Positions 1-9,324 of a stretch of 64,000 bases of DNA are shown piece after piece. Under the pieces are notes generated by a model that ran no database searches, had not been told where the DNA came from, and saw nothing but the letters and a program-made list of their open reading frames with translations. Source of the DNA: Aurantimonas coralicida (lineage in GTDB: Bacteria; Pseudomonadota; Alphaproteobacteria; Rhizobiales; Rhizobiaceae); NCBI GenBank assembly GCA_011050685.1, contig DRFF01000141.1, positions 1 through 64,000 of the forward strand, written 5' to 3'. A program made the translations under genes and the position numbers. Numbering within the stretch: the stretch's first letter is position 1; each line of letters begins with the position of its first letter.

Positions 1-1
1 T

Positions 2-124
2 CGCCGGCCCGTCGACGCCCCGGCAGCGCAGCCAGCGCTCGCCGCCGCTCCCTGGGCGAGCGCGCGCCACAAACCGGCGCCGGCCCGCACCGGCGGATTC
101 TTCGGCATGATGGGAACGCGATAA
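2..124 (+). CDS. C-terminal end of a protein upstream of hisH (possibly DUF2628), partial
   Basis: An open frame enters from the left edge and ends at a TAA that overlaps the hisH ATG by one base (TAATG). The last 40 codons are rich in Ala, Pro and Arg and end in [10 protein letters not shown]. In related Rhizobiales a small DUF2628 membrane protein lies between hisB and hisH, and this tail and spacing fit it. The identification is by position only, because the diagnostic part lies outside the window. Confidence 0.45.
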   Translation, partial: RRPVDAPAAQPALAAAPWASARHKPAPARTGGFFGMMGTR

Positions 125-777
125 TGCAGCGTGTCGCGATCATCGACTACGGATCGGGCAATCTGCACTCGGCGACGAAGGCCTTCGAGCGCGCCGCCCG
201 CGAGGCCGGCATCGAGGCCGAGATCCTGCTCACCGCCGACCCCGAGGCCGTGCGGTCGGCGGACCGGATCGTCCTGCCGGGCGTCGGCGCCTTCGCCGAC
301 TGCCGCGCCGGGCTCGATGCCGTGCCCGGCATGGTCGCGGCGCTGCGCGAGGCCGTGGAAGCCAAGGCGCGTCCGTTTCTCGGTATCTGCGTCGGCATGC
401 AGCTGATGGCCTCGCGCGGGCTGGAAAAGACCATCACGCCGGGGCTCGGCTGGATCGCCGGCGACGTCGAGAAAATGGTCCCGTGCGATCCGTCGCTGAA
501 ACTCCCGCAGATCGGCTGGAACACGATTCACGTGAGACATGCGCACCCGCTGCTCGCCGGCATCGCGACCGGCGACGACGGGCTGCACGCCTATTTCGTT
601 CATTCCTATCAGCTCGCCGCGACGAACGAAGCCGATGTCGTCGCCACGACCGACTATGGTGGCCCGGTCACCGCGATCGTCGCCAGCGGCAACAAGGCCG
701 GCACCCAGTTTCACCCCGAAAAGAGCCAGAGATTCGGTCTGGCTCTCATCGGCAATTTCCTCCAATGGACGCCTTGA
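124..777 (+). CDS. hisH: Imidazole glycerol phosphate synthase, glutamine amidotransferase subunit HisH
   Basis: This is the class I glutaminase subunit that supplies ammonia to HisF in histidine and AICAR synthesis. It has 217 residues, a normal length. The nucleophile elbow [11 protein letters not shown] carries the catalytic Cys, the oxyanion region PGVGAF is near residue 55, and the His-x-Glu pair is in QFHPEKSQ near the C-terminus. The ATG overlaps the stop of the preceding gene, and the end overlaps hisA by 13 bases, so translation is probably coupled. A weak parS-like CACGTG palindrome lies inside the gene at 524-539. Confidence 0.97.
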   Translation: MQRVAIIDYGSGNLHSATKAFERAAREAGIEAEILLTADPEAVRSADRIVLPGVGAFADCRAGLDAVPGMVAALREAVEAKARPFLGICVGMQLMASRGLEKTITPGLGWIAGDVEKMVPCDPSLKLPQIGWNTIHVRHAHPLLAGIATGDDGLHAYFVHSYQLAATNEADVVATTDYGGPVTAIVASGNKAGTQFHPEKSQRFGLALIGNFLQWTP

Positions 778-1523
778 AACCCTTGCCCATTCTCTTTCCC
801 GCCATCGATCTCAAGGACGGCGCCTGCGTGCGCCTCAAGCTCGGCCTCATGGACGAGGCGACGGTTTACAACGCCGACCCGGCCGCGCAGGCGCGAGACT
901 TTCGCGACGCCGGCTTTTCCCACCTGCATGTGGTCGACCTCAACGGCGCCTTCGAGGGCAAGGCCGTCAATGGCGGCGCGGTGGAAGCCATCGTCGCGGC
1001 GGTCGGGGACGACATGAAGATCCAGCTCGGCGGCGGCATCCGCACGCTGGCCGACATCGAGCGCTGGTTGGAGAAGGGTCTGGCGCGCGTCATCCTCGGC
1101 ACGGTGGCGGTGCGCGATCCGGATCTCGTGAAACAGGCCGCGCGATCCTTTCCCAGCCGCATCGCCGTCGGCATCGACGCCAAGGGCGGCAAGGTCGCGG
1201 TCGAGGGCTGGGCGGAGACGTCCGCGCTGACGGCCATCGATCTGGCCCGGCGGTTCGAGGACGCGGGCGTTGCCGCGATCATCTACACCGACATCGACCG
1301 GGACGGGGTGCTGGCCGGCATCAACTGGGACTCCACCATCGATCTGGCCGAGGCCATGTCCATTCCCGTCATCGCGTCCGGCGGCCTCGCCTCGCTCGCC
1401 GACGTCGTGCGGCTGACGATGCCCGACGCCCACAAGCTCGAAGGCGCGATCTCGGGCCGGGCGCTCTATGACGGGCGAATCGATGCGCGGGAAGCGTTGA
1501 AGGTCCTGCAAGGCGCGGGCTGA
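765..1523 (+). CDS. hisA: ProFAR isomerase HisA
   Basis: HisA catalyses the Amadori rearrangement of ProFAR to PRFAR, the substrate of HisH/HisF. It is a TIM barrel of 252 residues. It opens [19 protein letters not shown], where the Asp of AIDLKDG is the first catalytic Asp. The second catalytic Asp lies in YTDIDRDG, and the phosphate-binding loops are GGGIR and ASGGL. The chosen ATG overlaps the end of hisH. The open frame extends further upstream, but that part is inside hisH and does not look like HisA. In relatives hisF follows directly; here two unrelated genes intervene. Confidence 0.96.
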   Translation: MDALKPLPILFPAIDLKDGACVRLKLGLMDEATVYNADPAAQARDFRDAGFSHLHVVDLNGAFEGKAVNGGAVEAIVAAVGDDMKIQLGGGIRTLADIERWLEKGLARVILGTVAVRDPDLVKQAARSFPSRIAVGIDAKGGKVAVEGWAETSALTAIDLARRFEDAGVAAIIYTDIDRDGVLAGINWDSTIDLAEAMSIPVIASGGLASLADVVRLTMPDAHKLEGAISGRALYDGRIDAREALKVLQGAG

Positions 1524-1535
1524 CCGCCTCGGGAA

Positions 1536-1551
1536 TGTTTCACGTGAAGCA
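1536..1551. promoter_or_regulatory. parS-like ParB-binding site (1 mismatch)
   Basis: TGTTTCACGTGAAGCA differs at one position from the parS consensus TGTTTCACGTGAAACA. It lies just after hisA in the gap before the convergent hydrolase gene, so it is not constrained by coding. It is one of several such sites in a window that also encodes ParA and ParB. Confidence 0.7.
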
Positions 1552-1564
1552 GGGGATGATCCCC

Positions 1565-2431
1565 TCAACGGGATTGTGTCGATCCGGGGGGCAATTCTTC
1601 CAGAAACCTGACCACCGCCTCGTTGAAGGCCTCCGGCGCATCGAGATTGGCGACATGGCCGCCGTTAACGCGGACGATTTCGGCGCGGCCGATCCGGCGG
1701 GCGATTTCGGCGGCGTGGTCGACCACCAGCGACACCTCGTCATCTCCCAGAATGACCAGACATGGAATGTCGAGCGCGCGGATGGCCGCCGGGTCCGCCG
1801 CCACGATCGCCTCGTAGGTCGCGAGAATCGCCGCCGGCGGCATGGTGGCGAAGCCCGCAATGAAGTGCCGTTCGGCGTCGGCTCCAACCCATTTGTTCCC
1901 GAAAGCCGCCCGAACCGAGGCGATACCCAACCGCGCGGTGCGGCGCTGGCCGAAAAGCTTGAACAGCGGCGACAGGATGCGCTGCGGCCCCAGTGCTTCC
2001 AGGATCGATCGCACCGGGCCGTGCAGCGAGAGGGCGAGCGGCGTGTCGGCGAGAACCAGGGCTTCGATTCGTTCGGGCTCTCGTGCCGCCATTTCCAGCG
2101 CCACCATCCCGCCAAGCGAAACCCCGCCGAGCGACACTCGATCGATGCCGAGCGCGTCGAGGAACCGGAATCCATCCTCGGCGAGGGTTTCCACCGAGAG
2201 GCCGGCGGTTTCGCCACGCGTTTCACCGTGGCCGCGAAAATCGGGGGCGACGATCCGCCGAGACCGCGACAGCGCCGGAATCTGCGCCGCCCACACCGCC
2301 TTGGTCTGGACCGCGCCATGCAACAGCAGCAGGGGCGGGGCGCCCGTCTCGGTGGCCGCCGCGGCATCGCGATAGGCGACCGTCAGATCGCCGGCCTCGA
2401 TCGTCCGTCGTTGCGCCGCTTCGCTCGCCAT
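1565..2431 (-). CDS. Alpha/beta-fold hydrolase
   Basis: A 288-residue alpha/beta hydrolase. The oxyanion HG motif is in LLLLHGAVQ, the nucleophile elbow GVSLGG places the Ser near residue 104, the acid is in GDDEVSL, and the catalytic His is in [11 protein letters not shown]. The layout resembles 3-oxoadipate enol-lactonase and carboxylesterase-type members, but the substrate cannot be read from the sequence. It is transcribed against the his genes and splits hisA from hisF together with the Uma2 gene, so it is probably a later insertion. Confidence 0.88.
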   Translation of the reverse strand: MASEAAQRRTIEAGDLTVAYRDAAAATETGAPPLLLLHGAVQTKAVWAAQIPALSRSRRIVAPDFRGHGETRGETAGLSVETLAEDGFRFLDALGIDRVSLGGVSLGGMVALEMAAREPERIEALVLADTPLALSLHGPVRSILEALGPQRILSPLFKLFGQRRTARLGIASVRAAFGNKWVGADAERHFIAGFATMPPAAILATYEAIVAADPAAIRALDIPCLVILGDDEVSLVVDHAAEIARRIGRAEIVRVNGGHVANLDAPEAFNEAVVRFLEELPPGSTQSR

Positions 2432-2490
2432 TGCCGCTCCAAAACCACCTGATGGATTTGGCCTTCATCGAAGACCTGTTCGGCTCTATC

Positions 2491-3057
2491 ATGACGACCA
2501 TGAATATCCAGGCATCGGCCATCAAAACGGCGGACGACTTCCTGCGCTGGAACGAGGGGCGCGAGGGAAAGCGCGAATTCGTGCGGGGGAGGATCGTCGA
2601 GATGATGGTCAACGTATCGCGAAACCACGCCAAGTTGGCATCCGCGGTCATCGTCGCGCTAGCTGCAAAGCTCGACCTCGCCGCCTTCGACATCGGCTCG
2701 GCGGATTTCGCCGTGAAAACGCCCGCCGGGATTCGCTACCCCGACGTCTTCGTCGACCGGGCCGGCGGCAGCGGTTCGGACCTTGCCGCCCACGAGCCGG
2801 TTCTCTTGGCGGAAATCCTCTCGCCCTCCTCGCTTGCCGTCGATTTCGGCGAAAAGGCCGAGGAATACACCGCGATCCCATCGCTTTCGCACTACCTCGT
2901 CCTCGCCCAGGACGAGCCCCGCGTCTGGCTGTGGAGCCGGGACGAGGAAGGGGCTTTCGCCAAGCCGGAGATGATCGTCGGACGCGAGGAAACCTTGCCT
3001 CTCACCGGCCTCGGCGTCACGCTGGCCCTTGCCGATCTGTATCGCGGCATCGCATAA
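2491..3057 (+). CDS. Uma2 family (DUF820) putative endonuclease
   Basis: A protein of about 188 residues with the PD-(D/E)xK-like core of the Uma2/DUF820 family: the acidic residue in RYPDVFVDR, then EILSPSS, and the family helix [18 protein letters not shown]. These are the usual metal-binding positions. Biological roles in the family are mostly unknown, and many members sit in variable regions. An in-frame ATG exists at 2452; 2491 was chosen because family members normally start close to the TADDFLRW helix. It lies between hisA and hisF. Confidence 0.82.
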   Translation: MTTMNIQASAIKTADDFLRWNEGREGKREFVRGRIVEMMVNVSRNHAKLASAVIVALAAKLDLAAFDIGSADFAVKTPAGIRYPDVFVDRAGGSGSDLAAHEPVLLAEILSPSSLAVDFGEKAEEYTAIPSLSHYLVLAQDEPRVWLWSRDEEGAFAKPEMIVGREETLPLTGLGVTLALADLYRGIA

Positions 3058-3212
3058 GGTCGAAAGTTCAGACCGCACCGGACCCGACCCTTGCCGCTTC
3101 ATATCCGATCGCCTTGGCCGTCAGGCCCCCTCTCGACGACCCGCGCAGCCGCGATGATCCGGACCTGCACCGGCGGCACCAGGACAGGCGCTGGCAGAAA
3201 GGCGACCGCTCC

Positions 3213-3998
3213 ATGACCCTCAAGGCGCGCATCATTCCCTGCCTCGACGTCAAGGACGGCCGTGTCGTCAAGGGCGTCAATTTCGAGGGGCTTGTCGATG
3301 CCGGCGATCCGGTGGCAGCTGCACAGGTCTATGACGCGGCGGGCGCCGACGAACTCTGCTTCCTCGACATCACCGCGTCCTCCGACAATCGCGAGACGAT
3401 TTTCGACATCGTCGCCCAGACCGCCGAGCACTGTTTCATGCCGCTGACCGTGGGCGGCGGCGTGCGCGCGGTGTCCGACGTCCGACGCCTGCTTCTGGCC
3501 GGCGCCGACAAGGTGGCGATCAACACGGCCGCGGTGAACCGGCCGGAACTCATCGCCGAGGCGGCCGACAAGTTCGGCGACCAGTGCATCGTCGTCGCCA
3601 TCGACGCCCGGCGCGTCACCGCGGCGGGCGAGGAGCCGCGCTGGGAGATCTTCACCCATGGCGGGCGTACCGCGACCGGGATCGACGCCGTTTCCTTCGC
3701 CCGGCGCGTGGTCTCGCTCGGCGCCGGCGAAATTCTCCTCACCTCGATGGACCGCGACGGCACCAAATCCGGCTTCGACCTCGATCTCACCCGCGCGGTC
3801 GCCGATGCCGTCGCCGTGCCGGTGATCGCGTCGGGTGGCGTTGGCACGCTGGATCACCTCGTCGAGGGAATCCGCGACGGTCACGCGGCGGCAGTCCTCG
3901 CGGCGTCGATCTTTCATTTCGGCACCCATACGGTCGGCGAGGCCAAGGCGCACATGGCCGAAGCGGGTATCGCGATGCGGCTCGACCCGGTCGACTGA
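3213..3998 (+). CDS. hisF: Imidazole glycerol phosphate synthase cyclase subunit HisF
   Basis: HisF uses ammonia from HisH to convert PRFAR to IGP and AICAR. It is a 261-residue TIM barrel that opens [21 protein letters not shown], with the catalytic Asp in CLDVKDG and the second catalytic Asp in TSMDRDGTK. The phosphate loops are VGGGVR and [10 protein letters not shown]. The start was chosen at this family-typical N-terminus; the frame is open further upstream but unlike HisF. It is separated from hisA by about 1.7 kb of unrelated genes and followed by hisE after about 130 bases. Confidence 0.97.
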   Translation: MTLKARIIPCLDVKDGRVVKGVNFEGLVDAGDPVAAAQVYDAAGADELCFLDITASSDNRETIFDIVAQTAEHCFMPLTVGGGVRAVSDVRRLLLAGADKVAINTAAVNRPELIAEAADKFGDQCIVVAIDARRVTAAGEEPRWEIFTHGGRTATGIDAVSFARRVVSLGAGEILLTSMDRDGTKSGFDLDLTRAVADAVAVPVIASGGVGTLDHLVEGIRDGHAAAVLAASIFHFGTHTVGEAKAHMAEAGIAMRLDPVD

Positions 3999-4127
3999 GC
4001 GATGGGCCGCGAGATTCGCATCCGCTCCAGCGCCGCTGTAGATGTCTCAACGACAGCATGCTTCCGGCCGAAGATTGGCTCCGCATTCTTGAAAGACGCT
4101 GGAAAGACCGCATAGCGAAAGGGCACC

Positions 4128-4469
4128 ATGACAGACTTTACCCTCGCCGATCTGGAGGCGATCGTCGCCGCGCGTGCCACGTCCGAGGATAGCGGCTCCT
4201 ACACCGCCTCGCTGGTCGGCAAGGGCATCGGCCATGTCGCCAAGAAGCTCGGCGAGGAGGCGACCGAAACGGTCATCGCGGCGGTTTCGCAGGACGACGA
4301 GCGTTTAACCTCGGAGGCGGCCGATCTCCTCTATCATCTCATGGTCGCGCTGCGGGTTCGCCATGTGCCGCTCGCGGCGGTGATGGACGAACTCCAGCGG
4401 CGCACGGCGCAAACGGGGATCGCCGAAAAAGCCGGCCGGCCGCCGGAACTGGGACAGGCGAACGGCTGA
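4128..4469 (+). CDS. hisE: Phosphoribosyl-ATP pyrophosphatase HisE
   Basis: HisE hydrolyses phosphoribosyl-ATP to phosphoribosyl-AMP, the second step of histidine synthesis. It has 113 residues of the all-alpha NTP-pyrophosphatase fold. The characteristic stretch is [21 protein letters not shown], with its metal-binding Glu residues, followed by [11 protein letters not shown]. The stop overlaps the coaA start by one base (TGATG), which indicates translational coupling. Confidence 0.95.
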   Translation: MTDFTLADLEAIVAARATSEDSGSYTASLVGKGIGHVAKKLGEEATETVIAAVSQDDERLTSEAADLLYHLMVALRVRHVPLAAVMDELQRRTAQTGIAEKAGRPPELGQANG

Positions 4470-5428
4470 TGGACCAGCTCGCGCCCTCGAAGTTTTCGCC
4501 CTATCGGGTCTTCTCGGCCGCCGAATGGGCGAAGTTTCGCGCCGACGCTCCGCTGACGCTCACCGAGGACGAGGTCAACCGGCTCCGTTCCATGAACGAC
4601 CCGGTCGATCTCGACGAGGTCGCCCGCATCTATCTCGCCGTCTCGCGGCTGCTCTATGCCCATGTGGAATCGTCGCAATTGCTGTTCCGCCAGCGTCAAC
4701 GATTCCTGTCGGAGGGCGGCGCCCATCCCAAGACGCCGTTTATCATCGGCATCGCCGGCTCGGTCGCGGTCGGCAAGTCGACCACTGCCCGCGTCCTGAA
4801 GGAGCTTTTGGCCCGCTGGCCGTCCTCGCCCAAGGTGAACCTGATCACCACCGACGGCTTCCTCTACCCCAATGCCGTGCTGGAGGCCGAGGGGCTGATG
4901 CAACGCAAGGGGTTTCCCGAAAGCTACGACGTCGGCACGATCCTGCGCTTCCTCTCCGAGATCAAGGCCGGCGTACCGCGGGTCGAGGCGCCGGTCTATT
5001 CGCATTTCGTCTACGATGTCGTGCCAGGCGAACGCATCACCATCGACCGACCCGACATCCTGATCTTCGAGGGGCTCAACGTCCTGCAAGTGCGCGACAT
5101 GCCGAAGGACGGCAAGGCCGTGCCGTTCGTCTCCGACTTCTTCGACTATTCGATCTATATCGACGCCGACGAGGTCGACATCCAGCGCTGGTACGTGGAG
5201 CGCTTCATGCGGCTGCGCGAGACGGCGTTCCGCGAGACCGACTCGTTTTTCCACCGCTATTCGCAGGTGCCACAGGACGAGGCCCTCAAGATCGCCGAAG
5301 GCCTGTGGAGCAACATCAACGGCAAGAATCTCTACGAGAATATCCTGCCGACGCGCCCGCGCGCCGACCTGATCCTGCGCAAGGGGCCGAACCACCTGAC
5401 CGAGCAGGTCGCGCTGCGCAAGCTATAG
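4469..5428 (+). CDS. coaA: Type I pantothenate kinase
   Basis: CoaA catalyses ATP-dependent phosphorylation of pantothenate, the committed step of CoA synthesis. It has 319 residues, typical for the bacterial type I enzyme. The P-loop [12 protein letters not shown] lies near residues 94-105, followed by [20 protein letters not shown] and a YDYSIYIDA-like strand. The start overlaps hisE. The hisE-coaA pairing is conserved in Rhizobiales. Confidence 0.97.
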   Translation: MDQLAPSKFSPYRVFSAAEWAKFRADAPLTLTEDEVNRLRSMNDPVDLDEVARIYLAVSRLLYAHVESSQLLFRQRQRFLSEGGAHPKTPFIIGIAGSVAVGKSTTARVLKELLARWPSSPKVNLITTDGFLYPNAVLEAEGLMQRKGFPESYDVGTILRFLSEIKAGVPRVEAPVYSHFVYDVVPGERITIDRPDILIFEGLNVLQVRDMPKDGKAVPFVSDFFDYSIYIDADEVDIQRWYVERFMRLRETAFRETDSFFHRYSQVPQDEALKIAEGLWSNINGKNLYENILPTRPRADLILRKGPNHLTEQVALRKL

Positions 5429-5569
5429 AGCGCCGGACACCGAACAGGCGCGGGGCGCTTTCCGGTCACGCGGTTTTCACCGCGCCGTTCCTCCCGACAC
5501 CGACTAAGATGGTCGTTGCCATCATCCCATCGGATCGCGTCCATGCGATCATCGAGGAGCCCCGCCGCC

Positions 5570-6829
5570 GTGTTCGTCTCCTTCTTTCCCCAGCCGAAGC
5601 TGTTCTTTCTGTCGGCGATCGCGTGGACCGCCGTCGCGGTCGCCGCCTGGTACGTCTTCGGCGCCGACGCCGGCGCCTGGTTCGGACTGCCGCCGCTCGC
5701 CGAAAACGCGCCGCCGATCATCGGCGTTTCGATCTTCTGGTCGCCGGCCTTCCTGTGGTTCTACGTCTATTTCGCCATCGTCGTCGCGATCTTGGCGGCC
5801 TTCTGGATGGTCTATGCGCCGCATCCCTGGGCGCTCTGGTCGATCCTCGGGTCGGCGCTGATCCTGTTCACCACCTATTTTCAGGTGCAGGTGAGCGTCG
5901 CGATCAACGCTTGGTACGGGCCGTTCTACGACTTCATCCAGGCCGCCCTGTCGCAATCGCGGCCCGTAACGATCGAGGAATTCTACGGCGAGATGCTGAC
6001 CTTCGCCGGCATCGCCTTCGTCGCCGTCACCGTCGGCGTGCTCACCCGCTTCTTCGTCAGCCACTACATCTTCCGCTGGCGCACGGCGATGAACGACTAC
6101 TACATGTCGTACTGGCCGAAGCTCCGCCGCATCGAGGGGGCCTCGCAGCGCGTCCAGGAAGACACGATGCGCTTCTCGACCACCATGGAGGATCTCGGCG
6201 TCCGGCTGATCGACTCGGTCATGACGCTTATCGCCTTCCTGCCCGTCCTTCTGGTACTCTCGGCCGACGTCAAAACGCTGCCGCTGGTTGGCGAGGTACC
6301 CTACGCCCTGGTCATCGCGGCGATCGTCTGGTCGCTGTTCGGCACCGCGTTCCTGGCCATCGTCGGCATCAGGCTCCCGGGCCTGGAATTCCGCAACCAG
6401 CGGGTCGAGGCGGCCTATCGCAAGGAGCTCGTCTATGGCGAGGATGACGGCGCCCGGGCAGAGCCCCCGGTGGTCGCCGAGTTGTTCTCGCATGTCAGGC
6501 GGAATTATTTCCGGCTCTACTTCCACTACATGTACTTCAACGTCGCCCGCATCGCCTATCTGCAGACCGACAACATCTTTCCGATGCTGATGCTGGCACC
6601 GACGATCGTGGCGGGCGCCATCACCCTCGGGATAATGACGCAGATCCTCAATGCCTTCGAGCAGGTGCGCTCGTCGTTCCAGTATCTGGTGAATTCCTGG
6701 ACGACGATCGTCGAGCTTCTGTCGATCCACAAGCGCCTCAGGGGCTTCGAGGCGGCGATCGACGATGAGCCATTGCCGGAGATCGACCAGCGCTGGCTGG
6801 AGGGCCGGGAGGTGAGCGCCGAAGCGTGA
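5570..6829 (+). CDS. bacA: SbmA/BacA-type inner-membrane peptide transporter
   Basis: A multi-pass inner-membrane protein related to SbmA/BacA, the proton-driven importer of peptides and some antibiotics that several rhizobia and Brucella need for chronic host infection. At least six hydrophobic segments are visible, starting [15 protein letters not shown]. The core [12 protein letters not shown]...[17 protein letters not shown] is typical. The GTG at 5570 gives 419 residues, close to the known length of BacA, and is preceded by GAGGAG. In-frame ATGs at 5516 and 5543 would add a non-family leader. Confidence 0.9.
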   Translation: MFVSFFPQPKLFFLSAIAWTAVAVAAWYVFGADAGAWFGLPPLAENAPPIIGVSIFWSPAFLWFYVYFAIVVAILAAFWMVYAPHPWALWSILGSALILFTTYFQVQVSVAINAWYGPFYDFIQAALSQSRPVTIEEFYGEMLTFAGIAFVAVTVGVLTRFFVSHYIFRWRTAMNDYYMSYWPKLRRIEGASQRVQEDTMRFSTTMEDLGVRLIDSVMTLIAFLPVLLVLSADVKTLPLVGEVPYALVIAAIVWSLFGTAFLAIVGIRLPGLEFRNQRVEAAYRKELVYGEDDGARAEPPVVAELFSHVRRNYFRLYFHYMYFNVARIAYLQTDNIFPMLMLAPTIVAGAITLGIMTQILNAFEQVRSSFQYLVNSWTTIVELLSIHKRLRGFEAAIDDEPLPEIDQRWLEGREVSAEA

Positions 6830-6850
6830 GGCGCGCTCCCCAGACTCGCC

Positions 6851-7465
6851 TTATGCCGGCCGCGTCACCCGCCTGAGCGTCAGATTGATGCGGCCGCCGT
6901 TCTTCAGGAGCGCCGAGGTGGCCGGATAGATCCGGTCGACGCCGTGAAAAGCGAGGCGCCCCTCACCGCCGAGCACGACGATGTCGCCGGATTGCAGCCG
7001 GATCGAGGTGGTCCTTCCGCCGCGTGTGGTCTCGCCGACCCGGAACAGGCAGTCGTCGCCGAGCGAGATCGACACCACCGGCGCCGCCAGATCCTCTTCG
7101 TCGCGATCCTGATGCAGGCCCATCTTGGTGCCGGTCTCGTAGAAATTGACCAGGCAGGCCTCGGGCGGATGGTCGAAACCCGACATTTCCTCCCAGATTC
7201 GCAAGAGCTGGGGCGGCATCGCCGGCCAGGGCGCGCCGGTCACCGGATGGGTGGGCTGATAGCGATAGCCGGCGCGGTCGGCGACCCAGCCGAGGCCGCC
7301 GCAATTGGTCATGCGCACCGACAGCGGCTTGCCGGTGCGCGGCATCACCGGCTGGAACAGCGGCGCCGCCGCGACGACGGCACGGATCGCCTCAAGCAGC
7401 GCGACCTGATCGTCGCGGGAAAGATGGCCCGGACTGTGCCGGACGCCTTTGGGAAGCACGTTCAT
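6851..7465 (-). CDS. alkB: AlkB-type 2-oxoglutarate/Fe(II) DNA-repair dioxygenase
   Basis: This protein is predicted to remove methyl groups from 1-methyladenine and 3-methylcytosine by oxidation. It has 204 residues. The iron ligands are visible as HQD (HxD) in GLHQDRDEED and the distal His in AFHGVDRIYP. The 2-oxoglutarate-binding RINLTLR (RxNxTxR) lies near the C-terminus, and the nucleotide lid region MTNCGGLGWVADRAGYRY is present. It ends 21 bases from the end of bacA, convergent, with no clear terminator between them. Confidence 0.93.
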   Translation of the reverse strand: MNVLPKGVRHSPGHLSRDDQVALLEAIRAVVAAAPLFQPVMPRTGKPLSVRMTNCGGLGWVADRAGYRYQPTHPVTGAPWPAMPPQLLRIWEEMSGFDHPPEACLVNFYETGTKMGLHQDRDEEDLAAPVVSISLGDDCLFRVGETTRGGRTTSIRLQSGDIVVLGGEGRLAFHGVDRIYPATSALLKNGGRINLTLRRVTRPA

Positions 7466-7569
7466 GAGGGGTCAGACCGAGTCGCTGGCGGCATAGCGAG
7501 CCGGTGATGGGGTGAGTCCGTCCAAAATATTCTTCCCCATTGATACTAATTTACGATATCGTTCTTCCG

Positions 7570-7824
7570 ATGAACAGGAAACACCGGGCACTTGTGAAAG
7601 CGATTTATGCCCATCCGGTGTCGGGCGCCATTGCGTGGCGTGACGTCGAGATCATGTTGCAAGCATTTGGAGCAGATATCTCCGAGGGGCAGGGATCGCG
7701 GGTGCGCATTGCGCTCAACGGAGTTCGCGCGGTGTTCCACCGCCCGCATCCCCGCAAAGAGGCAGACAAGGGCGCCATAAAATCGCTCCGGCGCTTTCTG
7801 ACGGAAGCAGGAATACGACCATGA
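7570..7824 (+). CDS. hicA: HicA-family toxin (mRNA interferase)
   Basis: HicA toxins are small dsRBD-fold ribonucleases neutralised by HicB. This 84-residue protein has the pattern of the longer HicA subfamily: GADISEGQGSRVRIALNG followed by VFHRPHPRKEADKGA, which supplies the candidate catalytic His, then a final RRFLTEAGIRP helix. It overlaps hicB by four bases (ATGA). A 10-bp palindrome, ACGATATCGT, lies at 7553-7562 just before the start and may be an operator. An in-frame TTG at 7540 is possible but unlikely. Confidence 0.88.
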   Translation: MNRKHRALVKAIYAHPVSGAIAWRDVEIMLQAFGADISEGQGSRVRIALNGVRAVFHRPHPRKEADKGAIKSLRRFLTEAGIRP

Positions 7825-8159
7825 ACACGATGCATTACAAAGGATACGAAGCGGCCGTGGAATATGACGAAGAGGCCGAGATTTTTCACGGTGAGGTCGT
7901 CAATCTCCGGGACGTGATTACTTTTCAGGGAGATTCCGTGTCGGATCTCAAGCAGGCATTGGCGGCCTCGGTGGACGATTATCTGGCATTTTGTGCAGAA
8001 CGTGGCGAAAAGCCGGACAAACCTTACTCAGGACAGTTCATCATACGGGCCGAACCCCGCTTACATCGGGAGCTGGCGTCCGCCGCACGGCGAGGTGGGG
8101 TCAGCCTCAACAAGCTGGTGACCAGCGCTCTCGAACGAGTCCTGACGGAGCGGACCTAA
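7821..8159 (+). CDS. hicB: HicB-family antitoxin
   Basis: A 112-residue partner of HicA. The N-terminus YKGYEAAVEYDEEAEIFHGEVVNLRDVITFQG is the degraded RNase H-like HicB fold. The C-terminus, RLHRELASAARRGGVSLNKLVTSALERVL, is a ribbon-helix-helix DNA-binding domain for autoregulation. It is coupled to hicA by a four-base overlap. The pair sits between core genes, with a more even base composition than its neighbours, consistent with acquisition. Confidence 0.93.
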   Translation: MNTMHYKGYEAAVEYDEEAEIFHGEVVNLRDVITFQGDSVSDLKQALAASVDDYLAFCAERGEKPDKPYSGQFIIRAEPRLHRELASAARRGGVSLNKLVTSALERVLTERT

Positions 8160-8240
8160 GGACAAAGCACCCTCCCAGGCGGCAACGCGCGCCGTCTGGC
8201 CTTCGTTAACCGGCACCGGACCCGAAAACTCTACCCATCC

Positions 8241-8951
8241 TCACGACAGATACCCCAGCTGCGCCGCCAGCGCGACGGCATGGGTACGGTTCGATGCGTT
8301 CACCTTGCGGGTCGCCGCCGCGAGGTACTGGGAAATCGTGTATTCGGACAGCGACAGGATGGTGCCGATCTCCGACGAGGTCTTGCCTAGCATGGCGAGC
8401 TTCAGGCAATCGCGCTCGCGCGTCGACAGCGGGTTGTTCTTGCGGTTCTCCTCGAAGCGCGCCGCGGCCAGCATGCCGAACAGCGTGAACGCAATCAGAT
8501 GCAGTTCGCGCACCGTCTGGCCCGACAAATCGGGCGCCCGGCCGGCAAAGGACAGGGCGCCACTGAAGGCGGTCAGGCCGTGTACCGGAAGCAACGCCCC
8601 CGCCAGGTAGCCTTCCTCGAGCAGCATCTGGGCCGCCGGCGTCGGCTCCGGCTCGTCGGCCCCGTAAAGCGTCTCGATATCCCAGACGAAGGGCATCGGA
8701 TCGGCCTGCAATGCCCCCACCACCAGCTTGAAACGGTGCAGCCCGAGTTGCTCGTAGGAGCGGGCGAAGTCGTCCGGCCAATTGCCCAGCAGGTAACGCG
8801 TCGCCATGCCGCCATCGTCGGTCGATGGCATCGCCAGAACCGCCACATGCGAGAAGCCGTAATCGGCCGCGATCCTGTTGAGCAGTGTCGCGAGGCGCTC
8901 ATCATCCCAGGGCGCCGCGACGGCCGAGAGGCGTTCGAGCGCGCCACTCAT
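8241..8951 (-). CDS. LuxR-family regulator with autoinducer-binding domain (orphan)
   Basis: A 236-residue regulator. Residues about 20-160 form an acyl-homoserine-lactone-type sensor. The Asp-Pro pair is in ADPMPFVWD, the Trp of that segment is kept, and the structural Gly is in FSGALSF. The position usually held by Trp in P-x-x-W-x-x-x-Y is Phe (PDDFARSY). The C-terminal LuxR helix-turn-helix is LSTRERDCLKLAMLGKTSSEIG...ISQYL. No luxI-like synthase occurs in the window. The ATG was chosen at MSGALERL because the upstream extension is not coding-like. Confidence 0.87.
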   Translation of the reverse strand: MSGALERLSAVAAPWDDERLATLLNRIAADYGFSHVAVLAMPSTDDGGMATRYLLGNWPDDFARSYEQLGLHRFKLVVGALQADPMPFVWDIETLYGADEPEPTPAAQMLLEEGYLAGALLPVHGLTAFSGALSFAGRAPDLSGQTVRELHLIAFTLFGMLAAARFEENRKNNPLSTRERDCLKLAMLGKTSSEIGTILSLSEYTISQYLAAATRKVNASNRTHAVALAAQLGYLS

Positions 8952-9324
8952 GCCGCCTCCGTCTCCGGAAAAACAGCCCGTTCCCTTCGGTCTTGCGGCC
9001 GGCTCACACCGTGTCCGCCCGCTCTCGTCGCACCGCGCATCGCCGCACCGCCTCTCGCGATCTCCCATCTCCACGTCTCGATTCCCACTGAGGGTCCCCG
9101 AATCGGACGGGCTATCTTGATCCCAATCCGGGCTGGATTGGTAGCCTTGACAATCGTCTCCAAGGTCGTCGCCTGTGCGTGTTCTTGCCGCATGCGTCCG
9201 TTCCGAAGGTGGCGCAACGGGTGGCAAGGGCGAACTGTAGCCCCCATGTAGCACCCAGAATCTTTTTGCCCCGGCGAAAACGACCCTCCTCGGCGCTCCG
9301 CGTCTCATCCAACCAGAAGACGTC
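8952..9324. other. Intergenic region between luxR and hslU
   Basis: About 370 bases between two divergent genes. Open frames cross it but look like out-of-frame noise. It must hold the promoters of hslU and of the LuxR gene. A TTGACA at 9147-9152 has no convincing -10 partner, and I could not identify a heat-shock promoter with confidence. Confidence 0.5.

Noticed and set aside
1535-2452. 305-codon plus-strand frame opposite the alpha/beta hydrolase
   Set aside because: The minus strand carries a complete catalytic triad in family order; the plus frame is an antisense shadow.
9147-9175. TTGACA upstream of hslU as a promoter or heat-shock promoter
   Set aside because: No -10 sequence at an acceptable distance and no clear sigma-32 pattern; a lone -35 match in GC-rich DNA is weak.
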